A DNA stretch of 64,000 nucleotides from NCBI GenBank assembly GCA_028023455.1, contig JAQFVV010013401.1, positions 62,001 through 126,000 on the forward strand. The letters are read 5' to 3'. The notes under the pieces are model-generated. The model was not told the DNA's origin. It did no database searches and worked only from the letters and a program-made list of their open reading frames with translations. Positions 1 through 10,744 of this stretch are shown here, in pieces. This stretch comes from Epiperipatus broadwayi. Taxonomy: Eukaryota > Onychophora > Udeonychophora > Euonychophora > Peripatidae. Within the stretch, counting starts at the first letter, position 1; each line of letters starts with the position of its first letter. A program made the position numbers and the translations under genes.

Positions 1-329
1 TTATTGTAACTAATCAGATCCACTGATCCAGCAACCAGTTGGTCTGTTTATTCTATAAGCGATTTATTTATGTTTATTGATATTCTTTAGCCAGACTCAT
101 TCCAAGTTGAACCCATCCTTGATAATATTATACTAAAGACAAATCCAATATTTGAGAATAAATTTCTGCTGAATTCTTTCCATATTAGCGTTAGTTATTT
201 ATTAAGGTACACAACGTTTTAAAATAAGCTTTTAAAAAATGTAAAAAAAAGTGATTTTTAAATAATGCGTTTATGTAAATAGCTGACTAAATAATAGAAA
301 ATAACAAAATAATTAACAAAGTAACCCAC
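1..329. other. AT-rich sequence, nothing recognised
   Basis: No coding frame, RNA or repeat copy that I can support. It leads directly into the foldback at 330-597. Confidence 0.5.
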
Positions 330-597
330 CTCTTGGTTAATTTGCCGTTCTTGGAAAATGTCAAGAGATCATAGTAACCTAAATTGTTATAAAACAATTG
401 GAAATTGCAGAAGTCATTTAAATAATAAATATTTGAGGCTCAAATAAATCGTAAAAATCAAAAAGGCCTCAAATATGTTTATTTAATTGACAATATACCT
501 GAAATTTCCAATTGTTTTATAACAAGTCTAGATTATTAAGATTTCTGATATTTCCCAAGATTGGCAAAATAACTGAGAAGAGATTACTTTCTTATTT
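330..597. repeat. Imperfect foldback (inverted-repeat element)
   Basis: The two halves are reverse complements. The best part is a 23-bp perfect pair, TTGTTATAAAACAATTGG plus AAATT near 390-412, matched by its complement near 509-531. A shorter inner pair (ATTTGAGGC and GCCTCAAAT) flanks a loop of about 35 nt at 440-475. Outer parts (ctcttggtt..., cttggaaaatgtc) also pair, but loosely. It looks like a MITE or foldback element with no coding content. The termini are not clear enough to call a target-site duplication. Confidence 0.6.
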
Positions 598-612
598 TGT
601 ATGTTTTAGTTG

Positions 613-785
613 CAGTGCTCTCAGATTCAAGGATCCTCACTGATGAAGGCCACAAGCCTGAAACTAGTCTGGGGATATTGGACGAGTAGGCACTAGATAG
701 GGATTTTATGCACAAGCCTTCTGGCATTTATTGATTACTCTGATTGGCACAGGATGGCACTACACTATGGAGAGTTTTGGCTATT
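613..785 (+). repeat. Family A hammerhead repeat, copy 1
   Basis: This matches the other family A copies: a ribozyme box, then GTAGGCACTAGATAGGG, then TTTTATGCACAAGCCTTCTGG, then the end box with GGAGAGTTTTGGC. It is a single partial unit; the full unit, judged from 25091-25541, is about 450 bp. It starts abruptly near GCAGTGCTCTCAGAT, next to the preceding foldback. Confidence 0.75.
633..676 (+). ncRNA. Type I hammerhead ribozyme, family A
   Basis: All core parts are present in order: stem I 5' strand ATCCTCA; core CTGATGA (640-646); stem II AGGC/GCCT with loop CACAA; core GAA with A15.1; minimal stem III (A-U, C-G) closed by the two-base loop TA; cleavage triplet GTC (cut expected after C669); stem I 3' strand TGGGGAT (670-676), pairing with ATCCTCA through six Watson-Crick pairs and one wobble. 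This is the most complete family A ribozyme in the window. Known minimal type I hammerheads of PLEs and animal retrozymes also have a tiny stem III and may need dimers for activity. Confidence 0.78.
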
Positions 786-2637
786 TACATAAAAGCATTA
801 TTAAAAAAAATTTACTTTATATACTATTTTTTTTTAGTTATATATTATTTTAAAACATGGTTAAAACTAAAAAAAAAATCTGATGAAAATTATAATTTAA
901 TAATAAGGCATGAAAATGAAAAATACATCACTTAACAAACAAATTCTAAATTTAAATATCATGTGATCATCTACTATATAAAAATATTTCTATATTAGCT
1001 TCTTAATTAATCCTGTAACATTTTCTTACACATTTATTTTTCCACAAAATATTTATAAAATAAATTTCAGAAAAATAATTCAAATTTTAATAAAAAATAT
1101 TTACTTTTAATTAGTTAAGTATGAGTTAGAAATGTAATATTTCCATTGGTTCAGATGTTAAGGATTCTGCCAGATATTTTTTCATGGTTAAAAATTCAAA
1201 AATCTAGACATCTTGTCAAATGACAGACAGGGTAGGTTAATGTAAATTTTGTATTTAATAAGATTATTTCAATTTCTTTTATATTTTTGCTTATTTTATA
1301 AATAATAAAAAAAAAAGAGTAAGTTTAAGCTGTAAGTTGATTTCAAATCTATTAGAGATATTTATTATCAGAAAATAGTGTAAATATTTATTTGGCTTTC
1401 ATTTTATAGAATTTCTCTTTCTGCATTTTCAAATTTTTTTTTACACTTCTACTATTTGCTTGTTTTGCTCAAGTTCATTTATATTTTCAATCTAAATAAA
1501 ATAGATATATTTGTATATAAACATTAAATTAAATTTAACTCAAGGTATATATGTGAATAAAGGGAGTAAATCACCCTCCCTGAGGCTATGAATTAATGTT
1601 ACACATGAAATCTTATTTAATTATTATAATGAAGATATTAAAAGAGAAATTCTGTCTCCAGCCTTGTATAATTAATAATTAGTTTAACCTTCCTGCAGAA
1701 AGCAATGACTCTAAAACTGCTATTTTTTATGTTATCATGGTGAATTTATGGTCATTTTAAAGAGGAAAATGCACCATATGGTGCTACCATCTTTAGAATT
1801 ATTTTACAAGTAAAAATCTATTATATTTAAATTTAAAGCTATAACAATGAGAGAAGGCAAGCTTTCCAAGGTGCTGATTGGTTGTTTCTCATTTTCAACA
1901 AAAGGAAACACTTGTCAACAATTTTGACAGGTCTAAGTTCTTTGTTTTGATTTTCAAAATGAAAATGAATGTTTTAAATTTTTTTTTACATATTATAAAT
2001 TATTTTCATAAATTATGCTGAAAATATAATTTTTTTAGAAGAATAATTGAGATTTTAATAAAAAATATTTATGTTTACATGAAAGTAAATTGAGAAAATT
2101 AATGATATAGGCTACATTTTGTAATAGGTTCTGAAATGTTCATTTTATGTTTTCCGCTGTAGATTATTTTTATCAATTATAAACAAAAAAATATTTTTGA
2201 AAAACCTTTCATTTATTTAATAATCTGGCAAATTATAAATTTACTTTTTACAAATGAAACAAAAATGAGTATAATATTAAGAGAAATTAATATTTACTGC
2301 TGATTCTGTAATTGACCAATCAAAAGTTTAAAACTTTAATTCACTCGGCCAATAGGGATTTGTACCAGTTTAAAGTTTTATAACTATTAAGTGCCATATT
2401 CCATTCTGTTTACATAATATTTTGAATGGATTTTTCTCTTGAATGACGTATTCTCATTTGAGAAATGAAGACATTCAATTTGGAGGTATCAGAGATTGTG
2501 CTAACATTTTTGGCATTAAAATTTATGTATAGTTTTTTCTAATATTTTAATTTCGAAAAATTCTAAAGATGTCAGGGTAATTTAAAACATGGGGAATTCA
2601 AAATCTCCTAAACCCCATAGTGATAAATGTCTATTGT
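786..2637. other. AT-rich intergenic sequence
   Basis: No gene recognised. A 25-30 bp near-direct repeat (ATTTTAATAAAAAATATTTA) occurs near 1085 and 2050. A perfect 14-bp palindrome, GCACCATATGGTGC, lies near 1771. The short frame starting near 744 is lysine- and tyrosine-rich chance coding in A/T runs. Confidence 0.5.
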
Positions 2638-2652
2638 CTTCTTGGACATTTT

Positions 2653-2758
2653 CCCCCCATATGTCATAGCATTGGCTGGGATGCAAACCCACAACTGTCT
2701 GCAACCAACTACTTGCTTTCAAGGTGGCTGCAATGACCTCCCGGCTAACAATGCTTGA
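2653..2758 (-). mobile_element. tRNA-derived mini-SINE with TSD
   Basis: A minus-strand copy of the tRNA-like SINE: it begins (minus) at GTCAAGCATTG and ends at a diverged B-box region and ATGACATATG. It is flanked by a perfect 15-bp direct repeat, CTTCTTGGACATTTT, at 2638-2652 and 2759-2773, which shows retroposition. The A-rich tail has been replaced by a C run on the plus strand (CCCCCC). The promoter boxes are diverged compared with the copy at 45285. Confidence 0.75.
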
Positions 2759-2773
2759 CTTCTTGGACATTTT

Positions 2774-3335
2774 GAATATTGTAATATTATGAATGATTAA
2801 AAACTAGATTTTTTGATAAGTTTATGATTATTTTGCACAATAATTGAGTGATGTTTATTACAAATCCAGAATGTATATCATTACACATTTATTTTCTATA
2901 GAAGTGATTTATGTTTAAATATAAGTGATTATATTCTTCTGAGTAATGTTACCATGGAAACTACAGTGGTAGAAATTATGATCTGTTAAAAAATGCCATC
3001 ATTAGCAGTGTGTTAGAAAATATATCATAAAAATTACTGAAAATTGTTAAACTTTTAAAATTTATCAGGTATTGATAATTATTCATTCACATTTTAAATA
3101 AAAACATCGAATAAAGAAGATTTGATTCATTTTGCAACATCAATCTGCTCCTCCCAACAGTTGAATGATGAAATGATGCTGTGTTTTGATTAAATCTAAT
3201 TTTTAAAATAATTGCAAAAAGTCAAATGTGATTTTTTAAAATTTATATAATTTCTAACAAAAATATCTGTCAAATGAGGTCAAATTTATTATATTCTGAT
3301 ATATAATAATGGGTTAATACTAAAATAAAAATTAA
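2774..3335. repeat. Left arm of a large diverged inverted repeat
   Basis: Its reverse complement is recognisable at 5505-6075. Shared landmarks: TCTGAGTAATGTTACCATGG, ATTGATAATTATTCA, the CTCC..CCAACAGTTGAAT block and TTATTATATTCTGATATATA. Identity looks like 70-80% by eye. The arm contains no frame. It may be an old foldback transposon end or an inverted duplication. Confidence 0.65.
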
Positions 3336-3543
3336 AAACTTACAGCAAGTAAAAACCAACAAACTTTTAGAATTATAGCACAGTGTGAGAAGGTTAATTT
3401 TATTCTCAATTACCAACAATGTTGACAAAAATATACTTATAACCATCAGAGCTCCAATAATTGATGGATTTATTCTATTCTTGAACTTTTAACATTTAGA
3501 GCATTTTAAATTTCATAGAGCCTGAGAGAAAATGATTAACACC

Positions 3544-3655
<112 letters not shown>

Positions 3656-4249
3656 GAGCTATTGGTAAGCTTCATCTAGTGATCATAAAATGCAAGCTTA
3701 ACAGCAAGTTATGAAATTTATTACTTGTTTTAATTATTATAACTTTGAAGGTTTTTTGCAATATTATATATTGCAGAGACTTTTACTATATAGTGAAACT
3801 GAGAGACCCATATAGCTATCTAGTTTGTTAGGCTGAGTTTGAACACATTTACATGTCTGATAAATTCATGCTTTTAAATTGATAGAAATGTGTTTGATAA
3901 GTACTAATTTTAGAGTTGGTATTTTAGGTCTAGTTTCTAGTCTCCCAGCCCTCCACTAATGTGAACCAATAAGCTCAAAACCAGCTTGTCTGGAGGTGAA
4001 ATAATGATAGAGATTTTGAATTCTATCTCTTTCGGCACTAATGTAAACAAAGCTTGTTTAGAGTTATTGGTAAGCTCCATCTAGTGATTATATATATATA
4101 TATATAATATTTAAATGCATATAATTTTTCTATACTAAATTTAACATAATTATAAGAAACTTGAATTCAAACATTCAAGCACCCTGAAACTATTCAACCC
4201 ATCTTTTACAACAGATATACAACATGACCACACACATGTGAAAAAGATA

Positions 4250-4310
4250 AGTAATTTCCGCTATACATATTTTGTGCTGAAACAGTACTCATCAGTTGCT
4301 ACAGATCACC
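4250..4310 (-). ncRNA. Degenerate hammerhead, family B
   Basis: CTGATGA is intact on the minus strand (plus 4289-4295) with stem II TACTG/CAGCA remnants, but the GAAA box reads AAAA and stem I is disrupted. Probably inactive. Confidence 0.5.
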
Positions 4311-4636
4311 TCCCACACATATACACAATCATTGCTCAGTTTATATTAAGATAGAAAATCTTTAAACTTTAATGGACAAGCATCAATCTCCACTCTCCAA
4401 CTTTTCTGCCACCCCTATCATCGAAAATCCAAGGATGGAATGCTCAAGGCTCTTGCTGATACCTTGAACATGGGTATGGAAATAATATTGACATTATTAA
4501 GGGCTTTGAGCATTCCATTCTCTGATTTTCAATGATATGGATGACTGAAAAGGTGGATATTGAAGCTTGTCCATTAAAGTTTGAAGATTTTCTATCCTAA
4601 TATAAACTGAGCACTGATTGTATATATTTGTGGGGG

Positions 4637-4698
4637 ATGATGTGGACCAACTGATGAGTCCTGATTCAGTACAAAATATGTATAGTGGAAATTATTTA
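4637..4698 (+). ncRNA. Degenerate hammerhead, family B
   Basis: GGACCAA, then CTGATGA at 4651-4657, then the stem II relic TCCTGATTCAGTA. The GAAA box has become CAAAA, and the 3' stem I TTGG has become GTGG. Probably inactive. Confidence 0.5.
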
Positions 4699-4780
4699 TC
4701 TTTTCCACATGTATGTTGCCATATGTATCTATAAGATGAATTGGATATTTGTAAGGAGTTTGAAAGTCTGAGTTCAAGTC

Positions 4781-5504
4781 ACTTATATTTTTTTTCTATC
4801 TTGTCTTATGCTAATTGTAATAACAGTATTCAAATGTTTTGAATGTTGTCTAAGTAAAATATTGTTCTATGTTGACTTTCTAACACATGCTGAGCATATT
4901 TTTAACTGGTAAATGCAGAATCATAGTACTCACAAATAGCAGGATGTCTTGTGGAATTTAATTCAAATACAAATTATGTAAATTGCTAATTTGAATATTC
5001 TGCTTTTTAGATAACTGCACACTATTTTCCTTTTTGTTGATTGTGTGAGGATTATTGTAATAGCAATTTAACCTTTTTACCATTAGTTTTAAACACTGAA
5101 TTTAATATATTATTTCCAGCTCCATTTTTTAAATTAAAAACTGCTTATTTAACTTTACTGAATTTGCATATTATTTACATTTTTATTTTATTTACTAATT
5201 TAATCAAAAAATGTATTTTCATGATATAAAAAGTAAACAAAAAATTTAAATCATTTAATTTGAATTGATTGTAAATTATGGCAATGGTATTAGGTAAGTG
5301 GGTGCAAAAAACTAAGATCCCTAAAGAAGATTGGTTTAGGCCATCATTTGTTGTGGGGTGTTGCATTTTTACTATGCCTTTGATTGATTATTTATGAAGT
5401 ATAATGAGAAGTGTTTAAAAGTATTATTAAAATGCATTTGTTTACAGATAGGGCATAAAAGGAAGGACATTAATTTTAAGATTAATCCTTTTAAAATGCA
5501 TCAG
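4781..5504. other. AT-rich spacer inside the large inverted repeat
   Basis: No supportable gene. Two short overlapping open frames near 5041-5366 have biased A/T-driven composition and no recognisable domain. Confidence 0.45.
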
Positions 5505-6075
5505 CTGTAATTTTAGTATTAACACATTATTATATATCAGAATATAATAAATTTGACTTCATTTAATAAATATTTTTGTCTAGACATTAAATAAATTCTA
5601 AAACATCACATTTAACTTTTGCAGTTATTTAAAAAATTATATTTTATTCAAGACCAAGCACGGTTTTGATATTCAACTGTCGGAAGGAGCGGATTAATTT
5701 TGAAAAATTAATGAAATCTTTTTTATTTGATGTTTATATTTAAATGTAAGTGAATAATTATCAATAACTTGTAAAACTATCAACTTACCCTTTAAAAGTT
5801 TACATTCGGTTAATAATTTTTACTACATCGCTATATTTTTAACAGACTATGAGTGATGTCATGCTACTAACAAATTGCAATTGCTGCCACAGTTGTTTCC
5901 ATGGTAACATTACTCAGAAAAATATAAACTTTTATTATTTAAAAATAAAACATTTCTATAGAAAATATTTAATAAATATATTGTTGATGTACAATAATTG
6001 TCACACAATTATTACACAATTTTTGTGCAAAAATAATCATAAACTTTCCCCCAAATCAAGTTTTTAGTCATTCAT
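5505..6075. repeat. Right arm of the large diverged inverted repeat
   Basis: Reverse complement of 2774-3335 (see there). It carries CCATGGTAACATTACTCAGA at about 5898, matching the left arm in inverted order. The arms are separated by about 2.2 kb. Confidence 0.65.
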
Positions 6076-6160
6076 AACCATTTGTCTAAGTAATATCCCA
6101 AACTTCAAGACATCAAAGAACAAAGTTTACACCTGTTATGTTGCATTTTGGAAGACATAA

Positions 6161-6391
6161 GCTTTTGCTTATCAAATTCCCAAAGAAATTCACAGTAGTA
6201 ATCTCTTAGAAGAGGCTGGGATTACTTTAAAAAGGATGAGCAACAAATTTCTGGTGCAATCTAAACCAAAGACACATCCATTTAAGGTTAATGATTATGT
6301 GCTTGTTCATATCTCTCAGATTAGCAATCCGCAAAAACACAGATTTAAAAAGTTTTTAATTTGCATGATGGACTTTTCCAGATTAAAAGTT
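6161..6391 (+). pseudogene. LTR-retrotransposon integrase C-terminal relic
   Basis: From 6161 one frame stays open for about 70 codons. It contains PFKVNDYVLVHISQIS, then HRFKKF. After a one-base shift near 6363, HDGLFQIK follows. This fits the C-terminal region of Ty3/gypsy-type integrases, where a KVGD-VLV strand is followed by a lysine-rich KF...Y-GPF-I segment; those domains follow the catalytic core. No core, RT or LTR is seen nearby, so this is an isolated fragment. The match rests on motif spacing only, so the superfamily is uncertain. Confidence 0.45.
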
Positions 6392-7629
6392 AGATCATTG
6401 TGAAGTTTAGCAGGCTTTGAATTCTCATGTGTTCAATTATCCTGGAATCTTGAGAATTTTTTTGAAATTAAAATATTAGAAAAAAATACACATGACTTTT
6501 AAAGGTCCGAAAAAAATAAGTTAGCAAATTCTCTCACTAGAGGGCCATATATGGAAATTGAATTTACTGATTTCTCAAATATGGGAGTACCACAAAGTTT
6601 TATAATTTTAATAATTTATAATAATATATACTAAATTTTGACTTTAAATTGAATTAAAGAGTGTATCATTAATAAAATAAATAAATTTAGTAGCTCAAAT
6701 ATAAAGAGAAAATGTTGAAGTTTGAGAAAAAAGTAATCAAGATTAATATCTGAAGATCAGAGGGATTTGAAAAATGCAATTGATAATCTGAACATTGTAA
6801 TTAGTTACATGCAAATAAACCAATGGTACTTCTGAGGTTTAAAGTAAATCAAGATGGCACCTTGTATTTTTGATAAATAAACCAAGATGGCAGCCAGTAT
6901 TTTTGATAAATATGAAGTTTCGAGGGCCTATAATCTACCAAAGATTGTTCAATTAAAACAAAATTAATAAGTTGTTTGTTAAATTTAAAAAAAAAAGAAT
7001 AAATTCTGATAAATTTAATTAAGATGCTTTTTTTCAATTTTTTTTATTACTTATATTATAATGTGGAAAGCAATGAAACACTCTTAACATTGTTGTATTT
7101 TGATTCACTTCAGTGGGTTTCTTTTTGGCAGCAGTCTTTTTTTTAATGATGATAAAAATTTGGGACCTTCCTCTCACAGAAGAAGATGTAATGAACTATT
7201 TCCAATGGTACAGGATCCTGCTCTTCCAAAAGGTGTATGTTTATTGGTCACAATGTAATTGCATGTTGCCAACATAAATAAAGTGTAAACATTGTATTTA
7301 TATATTTTTTTCATTTTTCTGTTAGTAAGTTAATCTAAAATAAAATAAAATAAACTGTAAATATTGTAATTAATTTTTTCACAATGATTTTTTTTTAAAA
7401 AAATAACAGTAATAAAAAATAAAATGCAGTTATTCAATATTTTCCTAATAGGAATTTTTTTTTTATAAACATGTGTTGGGGGCTCCTGAAACTGTAGATA
7501 TATCAAAAATATAGGCTGCCATCTTGGTCTGTTTGAAAACTCACAGCTACTAAATCAATAATGTTGAGTCATCAGGTGAGTGCAAAAACTAAAGACTACC
7601 TGCAGAAACAGACTTTGTTCAAACACAGA
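6392..7629. other. No gene recognised
   Basis: AT-rich sequence with poly-A/T runs. A local duplication, AAGATGGCA..TGTATTTTTGATAAAT, occurs twice near 6851 and 6885. A less AT-rich stretch at 7100-7260 has short frames that I could not identify. Confidence 0.4.
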
Positions 7630-8040
7630 TAAGCCAATTGCCAGTACAGCTTTAAATTATTGTACGTGAGGAACTACCCTGCACATGGTATGCTTAATTA
7701 TTCAAGAGAAGAAAGTACTTATTACTTACAAAAAGTGCAAAAGATTGTCAATTACAAATATCCTTGCTTTCAGAGAAGTTCCTCTCTTGGTCCCTTTGGC
7801 CAGGCTACTAATCCTAATGAATTTTCTCATGATGTACATCCAATTAAATTTATCCATGAACATTTTGAAGGCTATTTTGTTATTTAGGTAGCAAGTTATC
7901 CATCAGGTCATCTTGAATATCCATCATATTCTCAAGGTCTATCATATTTAAAGCAAAGTTGTGTGCACACTGCTAAGATTGATTTTTTAAAAGCAGATCA
8001 GTATAAAAGAGTTTGTGAAAGATTATCAAAATATTGGCAT
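7630..8040 (+). pseudogene. Unidentified broken open frame
   Basis: A frame runs from a stop at 7630 to a single in-frame TAG at 7885, and then continues open to about 8065. The first part has non-repetitive, protein-like composition, including SSSLGPFGQATNPNEFSHD and IKFIHEHFEG; the second part has ASYPSGHLEYPSYS. I do not recognise a family. The absence of A/T-driven low complexity and the single internal stop suggest a decayed coding segment: a transposon gene, a processed pseudogene, or an exon of an unknown gene. There is no good splice context. The LINE relic starts just downstream on the same strand, so it could belong to a related insertion. Confidence 0.3.
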
Positions 8041-8082
8041 TGTTGTGTTTATTATTATGTCAGCTTACTTATACAAAAGGTA

Positions 8083-8785
8083 GGATGATTGTGTTAGGAG
8101 AATTGTTGAGTGTTATAGTGGTAAGGAATGGTATAGAAGAGTAGATGCATTAATAGAGAATAGGGAGTTGAAGAGATGGAGAACTAGTATGGAGAGTAAA
8201 AAGAATTGAAATATCTATAGAAACAAACAGAATATTGGGTGCAAGTTAATTTATAATAATGGCAAAGAAAGTATTTAATGTTTAAGGCTCAAACAGGATC
8301 TTTAGCAACAAGGGAATATACACATTATTCTGCAAGTTGTGTAAGGAAGGCTTAAAAAATATTAGGCAATTATTAATTGAATGAAAATGGCTGCAAGCAG
8401 AAAGGGTATAAATAAGGAAGTTGTGGAAGAATAAATATAAACTAAGTGATTATACAGAAAATGAGTTCTTGTTTTTATGCTGGATTTGGGAAAAGATAAG
8501 GGGAGGGGGTAGATATAAAGGCCATGAGTTGTCAAAGATTATGTTGTGGAAATGGGTTGGAACAGGATAGAGAAGATTATGGGGGAAACTTGGGGTGGGA
8601 AATGAAAAGGAAGGTAAAGTGGCTAACAGGTTTCTCTGGGCATTGTGGTTGAGAGATTCCTAACTCCGAATAAGGGAAAGTCACAATTGCATCGCATCGC
8701 ATCGCTATTAGGCATTTTGCTAACATGTTGATTGTAAAATATATATATATTTACCAGCATTATTAAAAAAATAATAAATAAACAA
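8083..8785 (+). mobile_element. Non-LTR retrotransposon (LINE) 3' end, decayed
   Basis: Three frame-broken blocks resemble the C-terminal part of a LINE ORF2 after the reverse transcriptase: WYRRVDALIENRELKRW (about 8130), FKAQTGSLATREYT (about 8281), and FCKLCKEGLKNIRQLLIE (about 8328) followed by KLWKNKYKLSDYTENEF. The spaced cysteines (C-x2-C, with a third residue mutated to a stop) match the terminal zinc-knuckle-like motif of several LINE clades. A TAAA-rich tail (attaaaaaaataataaataaa) near 8763 fits a 3' end. A short (GCATC)n run at 8689 lies in the presumed 3' UTR. The RT domain itself is missing. At least two stops and one frameshift are present. Confidence 0.55.
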
Positions 8786-9842
8786 ATGAATAAACATTTA
8801 AATTTTCTTTAACAGCGTTTTTTTTTATGAGGGATTTTAGTTTCATCTAATTCTTTTAAAGCCAAAACGTGATCTTTACATTGCTTTGAAACGTAGTTTT
8901 ATTCAATTATGTTTTTAAAAAGTAAATAGTAATTATAGAAATATATGCATTGTATAAGCTTCAACACTGAAAATTGAATCTTGTTTACTTTCAATTTTTT
9001 CTGAATTTAATCATAACTTTGAATTTTGATGCTGTTAAAAAAAAAAGATCTCTTTTATCGTATAATTTAAATTTTTAAAATTCACTTTATCATTAAAAAT
9101 TTTAAATTCAATGTCTTTTTTTTCTTTTTTTGGGAAAAAAAGTGTGTATATATGTTATTTTACAGAATTAGTATGGCTACCTAAAAATATGTTACGTAAA
9201 AAAAGTAAAAAGTAAGTATAGCCCATTTTAGAGAAAAGTTCTTGTCAATACCCCTTCCCCCCTCGTAATGATTCTACGAACGAGAAGATATTTTAACCAA
9301 GCTTGCTAACCTCCGTGGAGCGATGATCACATGACTATCAATTTCTGACTGATAAAAACATCCAATTATTTTATTACTATGAAATATTATTTTTGCTTTT
9401 TAACTTTTTAAATTTATATATGCAAGGAATAAATATTAATTAATTAATTGTTTTTATATTTATATTTTTGATTTTCGATTCTATTTTATTTAAATGGTTA
9501 TGTCACCCCATAACTTTAGTTCATGCAATTACCCTGAAATGAATTAATCCTAAAACATATTTCCAGTATATTATAGAAAAAACAGATGTTATAATGAATA
9601 AGATTATAAAATCAATTATGTTGTTTATGTATACATTTATTTAAATAAAACTTTCTTAAATTGCGACTCATGTCCCCCCCTCCCACCCAAGGGATTACAG
9701 ATGGTGTAAAGAGAAGCCATGAAAATAAATTTCAAAATTTTTAAATTAGAAGTAATACTTTACGTTTGTCCAATATAATAATAAATCGTGCTTTCACACT
9801 TCCAACGTAAAGCTATAACAACAAATTGAAAATTAAATTTAA
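8786..9842. other. AT-rich sequence, nothing recognised
   Basis: Contains C-rich runs at 9250-9262 and 9673-9687 but no frame, RNA or repeat that I can identify. Confidence 0.4.
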
Positions 9843-9887
9843 TGGCTAAGCGCTTTCAAGAAGATGTACTTCTCATATTCATAGCCA
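9843..9887 (-). ncRNA. Hammerhead-like hairpin downstream of PLE endonuclease
   Basis: On the minus strand, TGGCTA and TAGCCA form a perfect 6-bp outer stem. Inside are ATATGA, a GAAG/CTTC stem with a TACAT loop, then GAAAGCGC. This order resembles stem I, CTGANGA, stem II, GAAA of a hammerhead. The CTGA half of the core is not intact, however, so it is a decayed ribozyme at best. It lies about 70 bp downstream of the GIY-YIG frame, where PLE terminal repeats are known to carry hammerheads. Confidence 0.35.
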
Positions 9888-9955
9888 GTTATGATCCTTT
9901 CTTTGAAATCATTATATAAATAAATCTGATATGCAAATTATAGGCAAATGAGTCA

Positions 9956-10590
9956 CTAAGACCATCGTTTAGATATCGCAAAACATGCATCTTTACGATT
10001 AATGGCGAAAGAGTCCTCTGCTACAAAGTATGCTTCTTTTACTTTTCGCCTAACATCATGTCGCTCAGTATAAACTAATTTTGCAGATGTGGGTTCGAAC
10101 ACATGTCCCGACAATTTTTGATGCTGAGCAAAAATTGAAGTGCATTCTGGATCCGTATGTGCCTTATTGTATTTATACCTATGTTGTGATATCCTAGTAG
10201 CTATGGTGGCTCTCGTTTCACCATAATATGATGCCTTACATCCTTTATGAGGGCATGCCACTCTGTACACAGCCTGTGGGGTCTGATCAGAAGCTATAGT
10301 GTCCTTAGTGTTGTCAATAAGCCTATTATCTGAGTTAGGTGTATGAAAACTCAAACGAAATTCCTTAGAAAACGTCTTATAAAATGTTTTATGTAAAGAG
10401 TGCACGTAGGGCAACAATATCATCTCTGTGTTTTCCAATATTATTTACAAAACGTCTAATTTTGCTATATACTATATTGTGCCTGTATCCTGATTTGATT
10501 AAGTTGTTAGTATAATTAATTAAGTTAGACCTTCTGTCTGCCTCAAACTTGCACAAATAGTAATTTCTGAAAAGTAGATATTTAGTATAT
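9956..10590 (-). pseudogene. Penelope-like element: RT thumb/linker and GIY-YIG endonuclease
   Basis: The main frame (10438 down to 9956, 160 codons) has the linker segment LLPYVHSLHKTF typical of the region after the PLE reverse transcriptase. It then has the endonuclease core VYRVACPHKGCKASYYGET: the GIY-like strand, the Cys pair of the PLE endonuclease, and the YYGET form of the YIG strand. This is followed by RISQHRYKY and the EAYFVAED helix. Upstream on the same strand, residues FEADRRSNLINYTNN and SGYRHNIVYSKI (10553-10440) continue the RT C-terminal region in a different frame, so there is a frameshift near 10438. The RT palm is missing and an in-frame stop lies near 10598. PLE proteins reverse-transcribe and nick DNA for retrotransposition; this copy is 5'-truncated and dead. 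The ATG at 10438 is an accident of the frameshift. Confidence 0.8.
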
Positions 10591-10744
10591 TTTTATACTA
10601 ATATATTTTTTTAAATTTTACTGTGAAAATTTACAAAGTGATAAGTAACACAAACTAAGAATCACTATTTATTTTATAATTAATATTTGTCAGCCCTATA
10701 AACACCAAGAATACCCTTCCTTGTACAGTTTATACAAGCATAAT

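Larger units (their letters stand above)
4155..4780. repeat. Family B palindrome
   Basis: A minus-orientation family B half (4155-4460) meets a plus-orientation half (4500-4780) head to head with the symmetry centre near 4470. Both halves carry the ACTGATTGTATATA block, the hammerhead box and the CACATGT/ACATGTG end box. The frame read on the minus strand at 4592-4777 is repeat-encoded, not a gene. Confidence 0.75.

Noticed and set aside
640-695. Alternative hammerhead fold for family A with stem III CTAGT/ACTAG closing about 690
   Set aside because: It leaves A instead of U at position 16.1 and the distal part is not conserved at 42880-42910. The fold with TA loop and GTC plus stem I TCCTCA/TGAGGA satisfies all core rules.
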